This document shows positions 47,144-58,960 of a stretch of 64,000 nucleotides of DNA, piece by piece. The position numbers and the translations under genes were made by a program. Origin of the DNA: Carallia brachiata (lineage: Eukaryota > Streptophyta > Magnoliopsida > Malpighiales > Rhizophoraceae). Below the pieces are notes generated by a model that saw nothing but the letters and a program-made list of their open reading frames with translations, was not told the origin of the DNA and ran no database searches. The stretch is from positions 306,966-370,965 of the forward strand of contig JADCRB010000065.1 in the NCBI GenBank assembly GCA_021464245.1, read 5' to 3'. The first letter of the stretch is position 1. Each line of letters starts with the position of its first letter.

Positions 47144-49791
47144 TCATGATGAATTATCAACAGAGATATTGACCGGATCAGGGTGTGGGTCTTGAGCTTC
47201 TCGCAGGCTGGAATGGCGTAGCTCCTCAATCTGCCTGGTTACGTCTGATATGGTAGGACGATTATCAGGGTATTGGGCTGCACAATCTATTCCGAGCTGC
47301 AAGAGCTGAACCATCTCTTCCTCAACATTATGATATCTGAGGAGTTCGAGATCAAACACCTCTGAAGTCCATTCTTCCCGCACAATGGACTGCACCCATC
47401 TCGGAAGGTCAACACCCTCCTCGTTCAACAGGGCATGGGTGGGAGCTTTACCAGTCAGTAGCTCCAAAAGCAATACACCAAAACTATAGACATCAGCCTT
47501 TTGGGACACTTTGCGTGGGTCGGTTACTTCTGGAGCTCGGTAACCAGCAACTCGATTGGGAGTGGATGAAGGGCCAACGAGTTGTGAGAGCCCAAAATCA
47601 GAGACTCGTGGTTCATAGGATTCAGTGAGGAGGACATTGGATGATTTAATGTTTCCATGTGAGACACTGGGGCCTTGAGAATGCAAGTATTCGATGCCAC
47701 GGGCAGCTCCAAGGGCAATGGCAGACCTGATTTCCCAATTCAATGGTGTCCTGCCAGATCCCCTGTTTCCTGTGGTAGAACTCCAGAGAATCACCATAGA
47801 ATAAAGCTAATGGATCATAACAGACTTACATCTATCTTGGCACTCTTTCTCCTTTTTTAGGCGTTCTTCAAAAGAAATATTGCTTGAGATAATTTTCTTA
47901 ATCTAATGTTTGTCACATTTTCATACTAAACCAAATATTCCTAAAAAAATCAAATACAATACGGTGATGGAACAAAACTCGAAAAATAAATCATGTAGAA
48001 ATAGTTGGACATGATTACAGGATAACACAGCTTTTCAAGAAGACCATCAGTTAAAATACCAAATAGATCCAAGCAAAAACACATAACTAGATAACCCCAT
48101 GTCTAAAGGATGCTGATATGTATTGCAAGCATTCAAAAATAACTGAAACCAAAATAACCCTCTTGAAAGTTTGACAAAGTTCATCATTTTTCTTGCAGCT
48201 GGATTCAATTCAGAAAGATCTAACACCAAGAAGAGTCACAAAATGACACATATAATCATCTCCATCAAACAAAAAAAAAAGGGGAGGAAATTTTGAAAAG
48301 AGGACAATAATTATATCAAAAAGAGCAGCACCAGAAAATCTCCAGAATTACTAACAGAAATGAAACTCCAAAAAGCAGAGCATAATGCAAAAACAAAAGG
48401 AGAGACTTACCATGCAGAAGTGCGGACAAGCTTCCCATGGGCATGTAATCAAAAACAAGAAGCTTTTCGTCCCTGCTGTAATAGTAAGCCCTCAGTGGGA
48501 CCAAATTCTCATGATCCATAGCCCCCACCATCTCAATCTTTTCCCTGAATTCCCTCTCCGAAATGCTCACATCCTTCAACCTCTTCACAGCCACCACAGT
48601 CCCCAGCTCCAGCACCGCCTTGTAAGCCGTCCCGAACGTTCCTTTCCCCAAGACCTCGGCGGAGGCTCTCAACAAGTCCTCCAAGTCAAACACCCTCGAC
48701 GGTGATTTACCGAAAAACACCAACTTTTTTGCAGCAGCACCACCACCACCATTCACGTCCGCCCCTCCTTTGCCAGTCCCCACCATTGCAGCCGCCGCAG
48801 CAGCAGCCACAGAGTAACCATTCCCGTTGCCCACCTCTACAATCGGCTTCTCCCCCGGAATATCCAGTTCCTGCTGCTTAATCGAAGCAATGTCGAAGGA
48901 TCTCGATTTCTGGCTGCTCTTCTTTCGGCATGCAAACATTAAAACCAAAACAATGAAGAAGAAAGCCAGCACAGATCCAATCACAATGCCCGCAACAGCC
49001 CCACCAGACAATTTCTTCTTTTTCTTGTTTTCGTCCTCAAACCCGCCAGTTGGTGAACTGGGCACGACCAAAGTCCCATGTGGTACGGGAACTGTACCAG
49101 CACAAGCATCGAGAGGCTGGCCGCACAGTGAATTACCCAAAAAGGAAGTGGAGTTAAAGCCCTGAAGTGCCTCGGGAACAGAGCCGTTCAACAAGTTATT
49201 AGACACATTGAATTGCTCCAGCTTCTCCAATTTCAAATCCGGAATCGACCCAGATAGGCGATTGTTCTGAAGATACAAAGTCCTCAACCTGGTGAAGTTA
49301 TTAAAGCTGGAAGAGATCTCGCCGGTGAAATTGTTATCACCAAGATTAAGGCGGACGAGGTCGCCGAGACCGAACAAGAAGTCCGGGATTTCGCCTGAGA
49401 AGCTGTTCCCCTGCAAGTAGAGGTTCCGGAGAGCAGTGCCTGCGGCGAGATCTGAGGGGAGCTGGCCGGTGAGAGCATTGAGGCGGAGGCTGAGAGTGCG
49501 GAGACTGGTGAGATTGGAGAACACTCCAGTTGGAAGCTGGCCAGTAAGGGAGACGCCGGGGAGACGGAGTACGGTGACGCGGTTCTGCTCGCACTGGACG
49601 CCGGCCCAGGAGCACGGAGAAATCTGGGTGGCGTCCCAGAGGAGAGTGCGGCCGCCGACGGAGGAGCGGAGAGAAAGAAGAGCCGAGCGGTCGGCGGCAA
49701 GATCCGAATGTGAGTGATGAGGGAGATAGAAGACAAGTAATAGAAGAAGAAGAAGAAAACGAAGAAAGAAAAGATTTTTATGGGAATGCAT
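47144..49791 (-). CDS. RLK902: LRR receptor-like kinase RLK902 / RKL1 type (LRR class III), intact
   Basis: Plasma-membrane leucine-rich-repeat receptor kinase; Arabidopsis RLK902 acts in defence signalling. Two exons: 49791-48411 and 47769-47144, joined across a 641-bp intron (CATG/gtaagtctct ... ctaccacag/GAAACAGG) in phase, giving 668 residues (AtRLK902 about 647). In order: signal peptide with a poly-leucine core; N-terminal LRR cap [14 protein letters not shown]; five or so LRRs ([20 protein letters not shown] onward); juxtamembrane basic KKKKK before a transmembrane helix (about residues 258-285); poly-Ala/Gly stretch; kinase domain with [12 protein letters not shown], lysine in VVAVKRL, DFG and a YRAPE segment. 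The catalytic loop is HGNIKSSN instead of HRDxKxxN, so the Asp is missing and activity is probably absent or weak, as is usual in this class. This is the only gene of the six with no frame break. Confidence 0.97.
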
Positions 49792-51815
49792 GATATGATA
49801 AGATATTTTTCTTCTGGGTTTTGTTATTTGGAAGTGAAAGACAAAATCTTTGAGAGAAATTTAACTCATGAATGCGATAATGTTGGCAGAGATTTGGTGA
49901 TGGTGGTGGCCAGATAAGATGAAAGAAGAAGAAGAGCCAAAGGAAAAAACAGTGCTTTTTTTGTTTTTGGAGAGAGACTGGGGGTGGGTGTTGCTGTTAG
50001 TGTTTAGGACAAATCAAATAGAAAGGGTTAAAAAGAAGCCAAACCCAAAAGAGCTCTATCCTCTTTGTGTTTGGAATGGAAGTGAAATTAAAGTGAAGTG
50101 TTGTTTTTGCTCAGTTGCTAGTCTGGTGGGTGGTCAACTATGTTTCCTTTATGGCTCCTGATGTTCCTCCTTGAAACTCTCAAATAAAAGGGGAGAGAAA
50201 TTCTATCTTTTTAGTTCTTCCTATTTTGTAAATTTTAAATGAATAAAATTTTACTTATTTAATAAAATATATAAAAATTACATAATTAATTTAATAATAT
50301 TAAATAATTTATTTATTTTTAATTTTTTAAATTAATATATTTTTAATAATTTAAATTATTACGTAACCATTACATTTTTAATTATGTGTACTTAGAAGCT
50401 TTTTAATTTTGAATTGGGGAGGAGTTATATTTTTTTATCAAAAATTGTCTTTTCTATTCTATGCTTGTAATGTTTGGATTTTAATTTTGAATAATACTAC
50501 TTAATTTTAAATAATTAATAATAATATAATCTCATTTATTAGAATCTAAAGAATTTTTTTTTATGATTCAATTGTTACTAATTTAAAACTAACCGTGTGA
50601 AGTCAACCAACTTTGTCCAATGAGCCTTTCCATCTTCTGGGCAGCGTGAAATAAATAGCCGTGAGCAAGTGCGGGTTCGGTTCCCTCTTGGATCGTTACC
50701 CTATTGGTATTGGCTTTTGTCCGTCTACCTTCTATCTTTTTGATTTTTTTTTTTAATTCGAGTATTTAAGTTAGAACTAAAATAGTAACAAATTTGTCAT
50801 CATATATTCATATGTATAAAATTGATTTATTTCCCACTTCCTAGCCTCTGCCGTTCTATATAAGATTCACAACGAATAAGAACGTACACAAGAATGGATT
50901 CCCCAAAAGTTTTTAAGATGACCACTTTCCACGTTTTAGCTTAGGTAGATATAATTAGTAAAAATAACTTTTCAATAAATCTAATCATTTAATTTAAAAA
51001 AATTTAAGAATAAAAAAATTATGGATTACTTTACGGTTGTGTCCCTTTAATTCTTTAATTTAAGTGATATAATTTTTCCTAGTTTTTAATTTATTGATTG
51101 TATTTATGGTGTATTTAATGGTGTCGTTATATCAACTTCCTTATTGATGATGAGATATAGGGAAATTCAATATAAAGGAAATTCGCACTTTAAATTATTA
51201 CGTATAATCTATGGAGAAAAGTGAAAATGGGAAGAATCTTGCCTTTGACATCAAAAAAGAACTATCGCTCAATAAGTAAGAGTTATGTTAGATGATAAAT
51301 TTGCTAATTACGAAAAGCCTAAATATTGGCACGCTAAAAAGGGAAAAAAAAAAATTTGCCTACAATAGAAGGAATTAAGAAAAAGGGCACGCAAGTCAAC
51401 TCAATTATTTGGTGATGAACAAATAAAAAATCCAATACTAAAAAAAATCAAATAATACATGGTGTTTTTTTTTTAACTATAAAAAAAATACTTTACAGAT
51501 ATGTTGATCATTATATTTGTGAGATGAAATTAGAATAATTTCGTTTAAATACCTCACTCAACTATTCTCATAAATCTATCACCGAAGTACTAACGAGGTT
51601 AAAATAAATCTCTCTCACAACTGATTATAATATTAATTAATTTAAAATTTAATAAAAATACTCTTAGCATTTAATCTCAAAAAATTAGATTCGATATCTT
51701 TGAGTATGTAATCCCAAAAAATTAGTGTCAGCACGTTTAAAGAGATTCAAATCTAAATTGTGAATAGGAGAATTCAACCAAGTAATCAGCTAGCCGCCGA
51801 CTTTGATGGTAACAA

Positions 51816-51865
51816 GACATAGTTTAATAATTCAATAACCGACATAGTTTAATAATTCAATAACC
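51816..51865. repeat. Perfect 25-bp tandem duplication
   Basis: 'gacatagtttaataattcaa' plus 'taacc' occurs twice back to back (51816-51840 and 51841-51865). Confidence 0.95.
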
Positions 51866-51901
51866 CTAAAAATATACAATGTATTTTTTACCAATACAAG
51901 C

Positions 51902-52040
51902 CTTTTTTTTTTTTTTGATAAAGAGAAATATTGTATTAATGATATTCAATTTCGTACACGATTCTGACCGACGGTACAACATATACTTACACTCGACAAG
52001 AATAAAAGACGGTCAATTTGAGGTCAACATCAACATGGTA
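51902..52040 (-). repeat. 5'-truncated LINE 3' end (minus strand)
   Basis: On the minus strand the sequence ends '..aatatttctctttatc' followed by a run of about 15 A (51902-51917 as T). This is the usual 3' end of plant LINEs. Only about 120 bp are recognisable and there is no coding part. Confidence 0.5.
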
Positions 52041-53384
52041 AAATTAATCATAACCTAATGAGATAATATAATATAGTTTTAAAAAATATAATATAATTTT
52101 AATTGCTTGTAAAATTAAATCGTTAAACACTGAAAGCGTCCACGGTCACGTGCCTACTATCAATGCACTTTCATTTATTTATATTTTATTTGCCGAGCAA
52201 AATACACTAAGGCGGAACTCTTTTTTCAATAATAGTTTGTATCTCGAACACTTTCAGCGAAATAATGTACTTCATTAATGCAGTATTGAGGTCCATTAAG
52301 ACTCAATCATAGATTTTTATATAGCCCAAAAAAAAAATTATAGATTTTTATTAATTCAATGGCGCACGATATTCAAAATGCATTGGGAAGTCGGCTTATG
52401 ATGTGATTGAAAAATTTTAAAGGAAAAAGAAAGAAAAATGAAAAGAGAAATATTATTTATTTATTTTTTATTAATTTAAATATTTATTTTTTATTTTTTA
52501 TAAATTATTATTTATTTTTTTCTCATAACTTGTTAATTATTATTTTTTATTAATTATAACATTATTATTACTGTATTATTTTTTATTCTTCTTTTTTTTT
52601 TCACTTTCTTTATATCCAATTACATCATAGTTAAATATGATAACTACTATGGGAGATAGATTCGACGTGTTTAAGACTTTTACTATAGTCACTTTTTAAT
52701 AAATGCAAATTTTTGTCAAGTATATAGTATTAAATTTTTAAATTTTAAATTTATTAACATTAAAATTGTATATAAGAAATACTCACTTAATCATAACAGT
52801 ATGAGTTTTGATATTTACACGCAGATTTTGACTGTATGCACGCAAAAGCATTGCTTAAGATAACTAATGCAATGGTTTTCTTACTTTTAGCAGCGGTTTG
52901 AGCGTGTTTAAAGCTAAAAATCACGTGTTTTTATCAATTCCCTAACAGTATTCATGTAAGATTTATTTATAATATACATTTAAGTTAGATGTAAACTATG
53001 CTTTCCATCAAAGTGCCAAAGTTTTGTGCCAATGGGATCCTATGCAACTCACACATTCCTTTACTCGTCAACGTAGGATGTCTCTCATCACCTTTTCTTT
53101 TTTCTTTTTTTTTCCCCCTCACAGTGGAGGTTTAAAGTTATCGTAATGCTAGAATCAAGACAAGAATTTAAAATCAAGATGTTCATGACTTGTGGGGGAC
53201 TAATTAGGAGCCTTTTAACTCAATCGGGGTCATCAATGATGAATTGCCGACAATGGGCCAATCAAAACAAAAAAAAAAAAAAAAAAATCTTCTTTCACGC
53301 TATCAACAATGGGGGTGGGGCAATGAAATTGTAACTCTCAACTGTATGCCATTATAAAAGATAGGAATAAGTACATATTGAATG

Positions 53385-53805
53385 ACTAATTCGTGAATTT
53401 TATGATTTTTAAGTCACGTACTTTAATTTGTCCAATTAAAGTCATCAACTTTTAAATATGAATCAATGATTTTTTTTTTATATTTTTTTAATTGATGAAG
53501 CCATGTCGGAGAACTTAGACCCGTTAGGGCTTACAGAATAAGATGATATGAATTTGGTTATTTGGGAAAGAGAGGAAGGAAGGGATAGAAAGGAGAAAGG
53601 TTAGACTGAGAGAATTCAAAATCAACCAAAAAAAAATGTGAGTGTGATAATGAAATCTACTTCTGTTACATTAAATGTCACGCTCCTATTAATAGATGTT
53701 TGTTACTGGTGTTTAACAAAAATCCACATTAATTCCTTTCTAAAAATTGGAGACTTAAATTAAACTAATTAAAATTGGTGACTTAAGATGACAAAGTTCG
53801 TAAGG
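53385..53805. mobile_element. MITE-like element with inverted ends
   Basis: The left end 'aattcgtgaattttatgatt' and its continuation 'taagtcacgtactttaattt' match, inverted, the right end at about 53735-53805 ('aattacgaactttgtcatct' on the minus strand). About 75 bp align per side, with about 270 bp of non-coding DNA between. No target-site duplication was identified. Confidence 0.6.
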
Positions 53806-56800
53806 CACCCATGACAGAGGGCATTGGCGAACCATTATTGGCGTTGGTGATATTAGCCGGCGCATTCACCGACTAAAACGACGGTTGGGTTAGGCGCCAA
53901 AATATTCAATGATTGATAAGTGAACGTTGGGGGTGGTGGTCCGCTCTTGGTGGATCCTTTCCCTTTGCCATGGATGCATCCCTACCAATTCTCATTGTGT
54001 GCAAATGTATAGACGGCCATGTTTGCTCCTAAAAAATTATTAAAACTGGCTAATATGCAATGCTAGATTGCTAGGACAGGATGGCTGATATTTTTGATTA
54101 AGACTTCCCATCTACTCTTCCCAAAATGCACCCCCATTTTTTTCCCACGACCAAAAAATAAATGTTTTTGTTTCTTTTCAATTGATAAAAAGAATAATTA
54201 TATTTTTTTATGGGAATAATCCCATCGTTAAAATTTAGATTTTATGTTGTAAATATATGGTTCAAATCTTTGGATTAGAAAAGTGTAAGATTTATAAGAA
54301 AAGAAAAAAATATCAATTATTGCATAATTCACAATACAGTAGATTATACGATGAATTAATATAATAATTATTGCCTTATTGACTCTTCTAATGATATAAT
54401 TTAGATTCAATCACCTAGGTAAAGTTATTACTGAAGTGGGAGGAAAAAGTTATTTAATATATTAAAAGATTTGTGGTTAGTTGCGTTCAATTAAAATTTG
54501 AAAGTAAACAAATAGAAGATAGGTCACCTTTCCCCTCTTGGAGAATGTCGCATCAAAAATTTTTATATACCTTGCTGGTGTAAAGGCAGGAATTATAAGG
54601 TATCCAATAAATACATGGGTACCTATAACTAATTATTGGGCCCTAATTAAAGATGATCACAGAAAAAAAAAAAAAAGGGGTTGGTGAGAATTAAAATACG
54701 AAGACACAGTCACTTAGAAGGCATGAAAGATTAAGTTTGCCAACCACACCAGCATTGAATAACTGAGACAAGCTTGGCTGTTTTCTGAGAGTTTAGCAAT
54801 TAGAAAGGCGTTTTGCTTTTCCAACACTAATTACAAGTAGACCTTCTATCATTCTTTTTTTTAAATTCCTTAGAAGCCAGCGAATTATAGGGCATATGTA
54901 GAGTACGAGTTGTTGCCTAAACAATTAACTGTTATCCATTGCTTATGATAGGTTATGTGCTTTCAGAAAAAGAGTGTGCCATCTAATGAAGCAGAAAATT
55001 ATGGCAGATATACAAAGGGCACCTGCAAGAAAATGAAAGAATTTTACTGTTCATAATCCACTGCTAACCAAGTTTAAACTTATGTTAGAAGATTCGAGTC
55101 TCAAACTTCACTAATAGTTAAATTTCTTTCACTCACTCCAACTTGTAAAAAAACAATATCAACATTTGGACAGCCTAAGATGAAACAAAACACAAAAGAG
55201 GTGTTGTACATACCTTTATAGAATAAATTAATCTATACACATAACATGACTTATGGTTGATGATGTGGGGTTTGCTTGAATTAAACACACGAGGTTCCAT
55301 GTATAAATCTCACATTTGCATAAAAATCAGGTGATCCACTTCTCGGACTTTTGGCTTTGATTTACCTATATTTAAATGGATGGAAAGGTTTGCATATCTC
55401 TGCAATTCACTGACTAAAAGTAAGTTTGAAAGAAAAATTCCTCAAACATCACGAATCTCATAATTAAGATGGAGGACCTTAATTAGCCGAGGTTCATGCA
55501 CTACTTTCTATTACCTTTCACCCAAAACATAGGCTTCACCTAATTAATTAACTATTACAATTTCCACTGGCAAAAAAAAAAAAAACTCCCATTCCAACGT
55601 GAGAGTGAATTTAAAATCCCAATTTTTAGGCCTCTTCCTTCCGTTGTTTGCTATTTTTACTTAATTATTTTTTGTAAGTCTAATTTACTCACAAATCATA
55701 ATTTTCTATCATATAAATCTATTTTATCTATTTTTTTAAAATTTTAAATAAATATTACTTATTATATAATATAAGATTATAAATAAATAATACTAAACAA
55801 AATTGAGTTAAATTAGAAATCTCCTTTCCTACCACGTGGGTAGGGGGATCAATTGCATTATCATTATGTTTACAAGCAATTATAATCTTTTCTTTGCCTT
55901 TAAAGTCCCAAAACCTTTGAAAGCAAATGAAACACCAAAATATTCACATCTTTTACTCTCATAGTGTATGACACATAAGCTTAAATATTAGATCACTTGC
56001 CAATTAAGCTAGTAAGTGGGGTAATGAAGACCATAAAAATGAGAAAATTACGGCAAACGAAATGGAAAAATAAACTGCTAACACAGTAAAGCTTCATGTC
56101 CAGGTTCTAGTTTCTTCATCATTTTGGACCGCAGCACAATCCATTTGAATGTTGCCGTCACTACATGAAGGACTACAGGATTTTATTCAGATTTCTCCTT
56201 AATTATCCTTAATTACATGATGTCTACAATAACTGGCTCAACTAGCAACGGAATCCAGCATCAGATTGCTCACTTTACTACAGGACACCATACCAAATGG
56301 GGCCATCCAAGTGGGTCTAATTATGCCAGCATAGCCAATATCGGCTAAAACAACCCTTTTCTGGTACCGAGCTAATGCAACTTTGAGCTGGCAACCTGTA
56401 CCTTTTCAAAGTCATCATAATGAAAAGTTTCCCACGATAAAGGGTCCATGAAGCAAGCGCGCAAAAGTTTGCTCGTACGTAGATGAAAAAGAAAACGTTA
56501 TTTCTTTCGGATTGTGCAGGATACTGAATGCAATAATTAGTTGCCCAAATATTCCAAAATAATTAGGTAACTTTCTGAATGTCATGCCAATAGTTGCCTG
56601 TTAAGTCATTTGAATGTATGCCTTTGAAATGAAAGCACGAGACCCATGCTAACTTAATTAGCAGTTAACTGAAGGTAATGGTGCAGGCCGCCAAGTGGGC
56701 AGCTTCAACACACATTCAATCCATTAATGCTAAGAGGGTTCCCTTACATGCTATGAGAAAATTATATGAGAATTTGTCTGTAGAATAATAAATAGAAAGT

Positions 56801-58650
56801 TTTTGCAGTTACATTTGCAACAAAAAAAAAAGAAAAAACATAATTTTCTCATTATACATTTTATCATTGTAGTTTTACAAATTATAACGATTATTGTATT
56901 ACAAACACTCGTCAGAGTAACACTTATTGGGACATATACATATATCCTAACGGGGTAATTAGTTCTACCGTGTGGGAAATGGTTTCCATAGGTGCAATTG
57001 ACAACAAGTTCCAGAGCAGACTAATATATATTACGGGAAACTTTGGGGGAAAGGGGATCTGTACGAGGGGTGGCTGAAGCAAACCGAAGCAAACCGTTGC
57101 AAATGAGTTCGTTCGCCGTGAATCAAAACTACAATACCCATGTATTACCTTTCATATTCTTTGTGTTTTCCTTTTTTTTTTTTTTTCCCAAATTACCTTT
57201 TATATTCTATATATTACTACCATTGTCCAAAGGTGGACATGATAAAATATATAGAATCGGAATAAAATAGAGTAATATAGCATAAGTCAGTCAGATCTTG
57301 TTGTATGCTATCGATTAGTACACCTGGAAATGTGAACCTTACGCATCCCCTTCGTGCTCTACATCTATGCCGCGGCTAGAAGGACAATTTAATGTATAAA
57401 ACTCTTATATTTGAAAAAAAAAAAAAACAATTTTCTCTTTTTGTTTTATTTCGGACAAAGAGACCATAATTTAACCAAATTATAATAGACTAATCTTTTT
57501 ATTACTTCCTTTTACATGTGGCAGACAATTTCTATGCAAATAATTAATGTACTTTCCATGCCATGTGCAGAACCAAAACAACTTGATGTTTATTCGATCC
57601 CCTTTGATCCTTCGCAATAAAATAATAGTTCTGTTATTCCAAGACTCTACCGGTGCCAGGCCTACCGGCTACCATCGAAGAGGGACATTTGAACGTTGAA
57701 CTTTATTTTTATTTATTTAAAAAAAAATAAAAAAATGAGGGTGGTGCCAACATTTTCTCACGGAGCATTTTGTCCATGCATAAGGGGGCTACCGTATTAT
57801 GGGGAGTTACCGTAATATCGTATCAAGGGCTGATGTAAATTTAGCGCCACTAATAATTCTAAAAATGCTCAAATAACTCTCAGTTTAACACTAATTAAGC
57901 GCGTATCACTAAATCACACCAACAAAACATTGGTGGTGAACGTTTAACTTTATGTCCCGCCCAAATGCTACCGAAATACCCGTGAGTCATGGATCAAACG
58001 AAGGCTTTTTTGATATTTTTTTTAACCAAAATCTCACATTTTTACGTTGATTTTGAATAAAATATTTCTTATTTGATTTTTTTTGTGCAACAATGAGATC
58101 GTATTACAGATTAATTTAATTATAATCATTACCCGCAATATAAAAAAAATTAGGAAAGTTAATATAGTGCATGAACGACTGATAATGTATTAATTGTTTT
58201 AAACAAAATATCTAATTTACTACAGTTAATTAGGCTTTTCTCGTCCATTCTTTTGAAGAGTACTTGTTTACTATCATCTAATGGTACGGGTAGAGTAGGT
58301 CGAACTGAATGCATGTTGAGATATTTCTTTGGTAAAAAATATTATATATATATATAAGTACGAGTGATATCTCACAATCCTGTTAGAGAATATATGTATT
58401 CAAAGAAAATTTAAAACGATTAGATAATTATAATATTTCTCGTGTCAAACGATAAATCATAAATTTAACTCAATTACTTTATTTTACAAGATTTGTGATC
58501 TTTCATATAAATTTGAATTTCTTTAACTAGTTAAAATTGTTGAATATATATATATATATATACACGATAGGATTTTTTTTTTTTTTTTCTGATCCAAACT
58601 GGCCTTGGCTTTAATTTTTTAATGGTTGTGCTAGAAAGTCCCAAAGAAAG
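53806..58650. other. Gene-poor intergenic DNA
   Basis: AT-rich DNA with (TA)n runs at about 58340-58360 and 58545-58562. A tRNA-related retroposon remnant may lie at about 55050-55180 ('gattcgagtctc' as B-box and a poly(A) end). No gene, rRNA, tRNA or known microRNA precursor was recognised. Confidence 0.45.
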
Positions 58651-58659
58651 GGCAAAATC

Positions 58660-58960
58660 TAAATTCAGTCCAAATCTCGGTGAACCTCCGGCTGGCAGCT
58701 AGCGAGACCTGAATTGGGCTACACCATAGAAGCTCTTGCTGAAACCCATATGTTTATCAGGCCGGCCGAACCAGACGAGTGGCTCCCAAGCCCATACACA
58801 AGCGTGTTCACCACCGCAGTACCACTTCAGCACTGCCCATTGCAGATCGTAAGACAAGAGCAGCCCACATTGGGCAAGTCGACAATCATCGACCCACGGC
58901 ACGTCAGAATTGGCCTAAAACAGTCGTGCCATGCAGCAACAAACTCCATGTAAAACCATT
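58660..58960. other. Isolated GC-rich block of unknown nature
   Basis: About 300 bases near 50% G+C stand out from AT-rich surroundings. Overlapping open frames exist on both strands (58699-58902 minus, 58714-58953 plus). None resembles a known family, and they have no splice context. It could be a fragment of a retroelement or of a lost gene. Confidence 0.35.

Larger units (their letters stand above)
49792..53380. other. RLK902 upstream region and gene-poor intergenic DNA
   Basis: About 11.8 kb separate RLK902 from the Nudix gene, and no gene is recognised in any part of it. 49792-50200 is probably promoter and 5' UTR of RLK902. Contents further on are listed separately: a 25-bp tandem repeat, a LINE tail, MITE-like inverted repeats, and a GC-rich block. 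Confidence 0.5.

Noticed and set aside
49284..49736. Additional minus-strand frames within the RLK902 ectodomain
   Set aside because: They are alternative frames of GC-rich LRR coding sequence, and the RLK902 frame explains the region completely.
58325..58562. (TA)n tracts as possible regulatory elements
   Set aside because: They are ordinary microsatellites far from any recognised gene.
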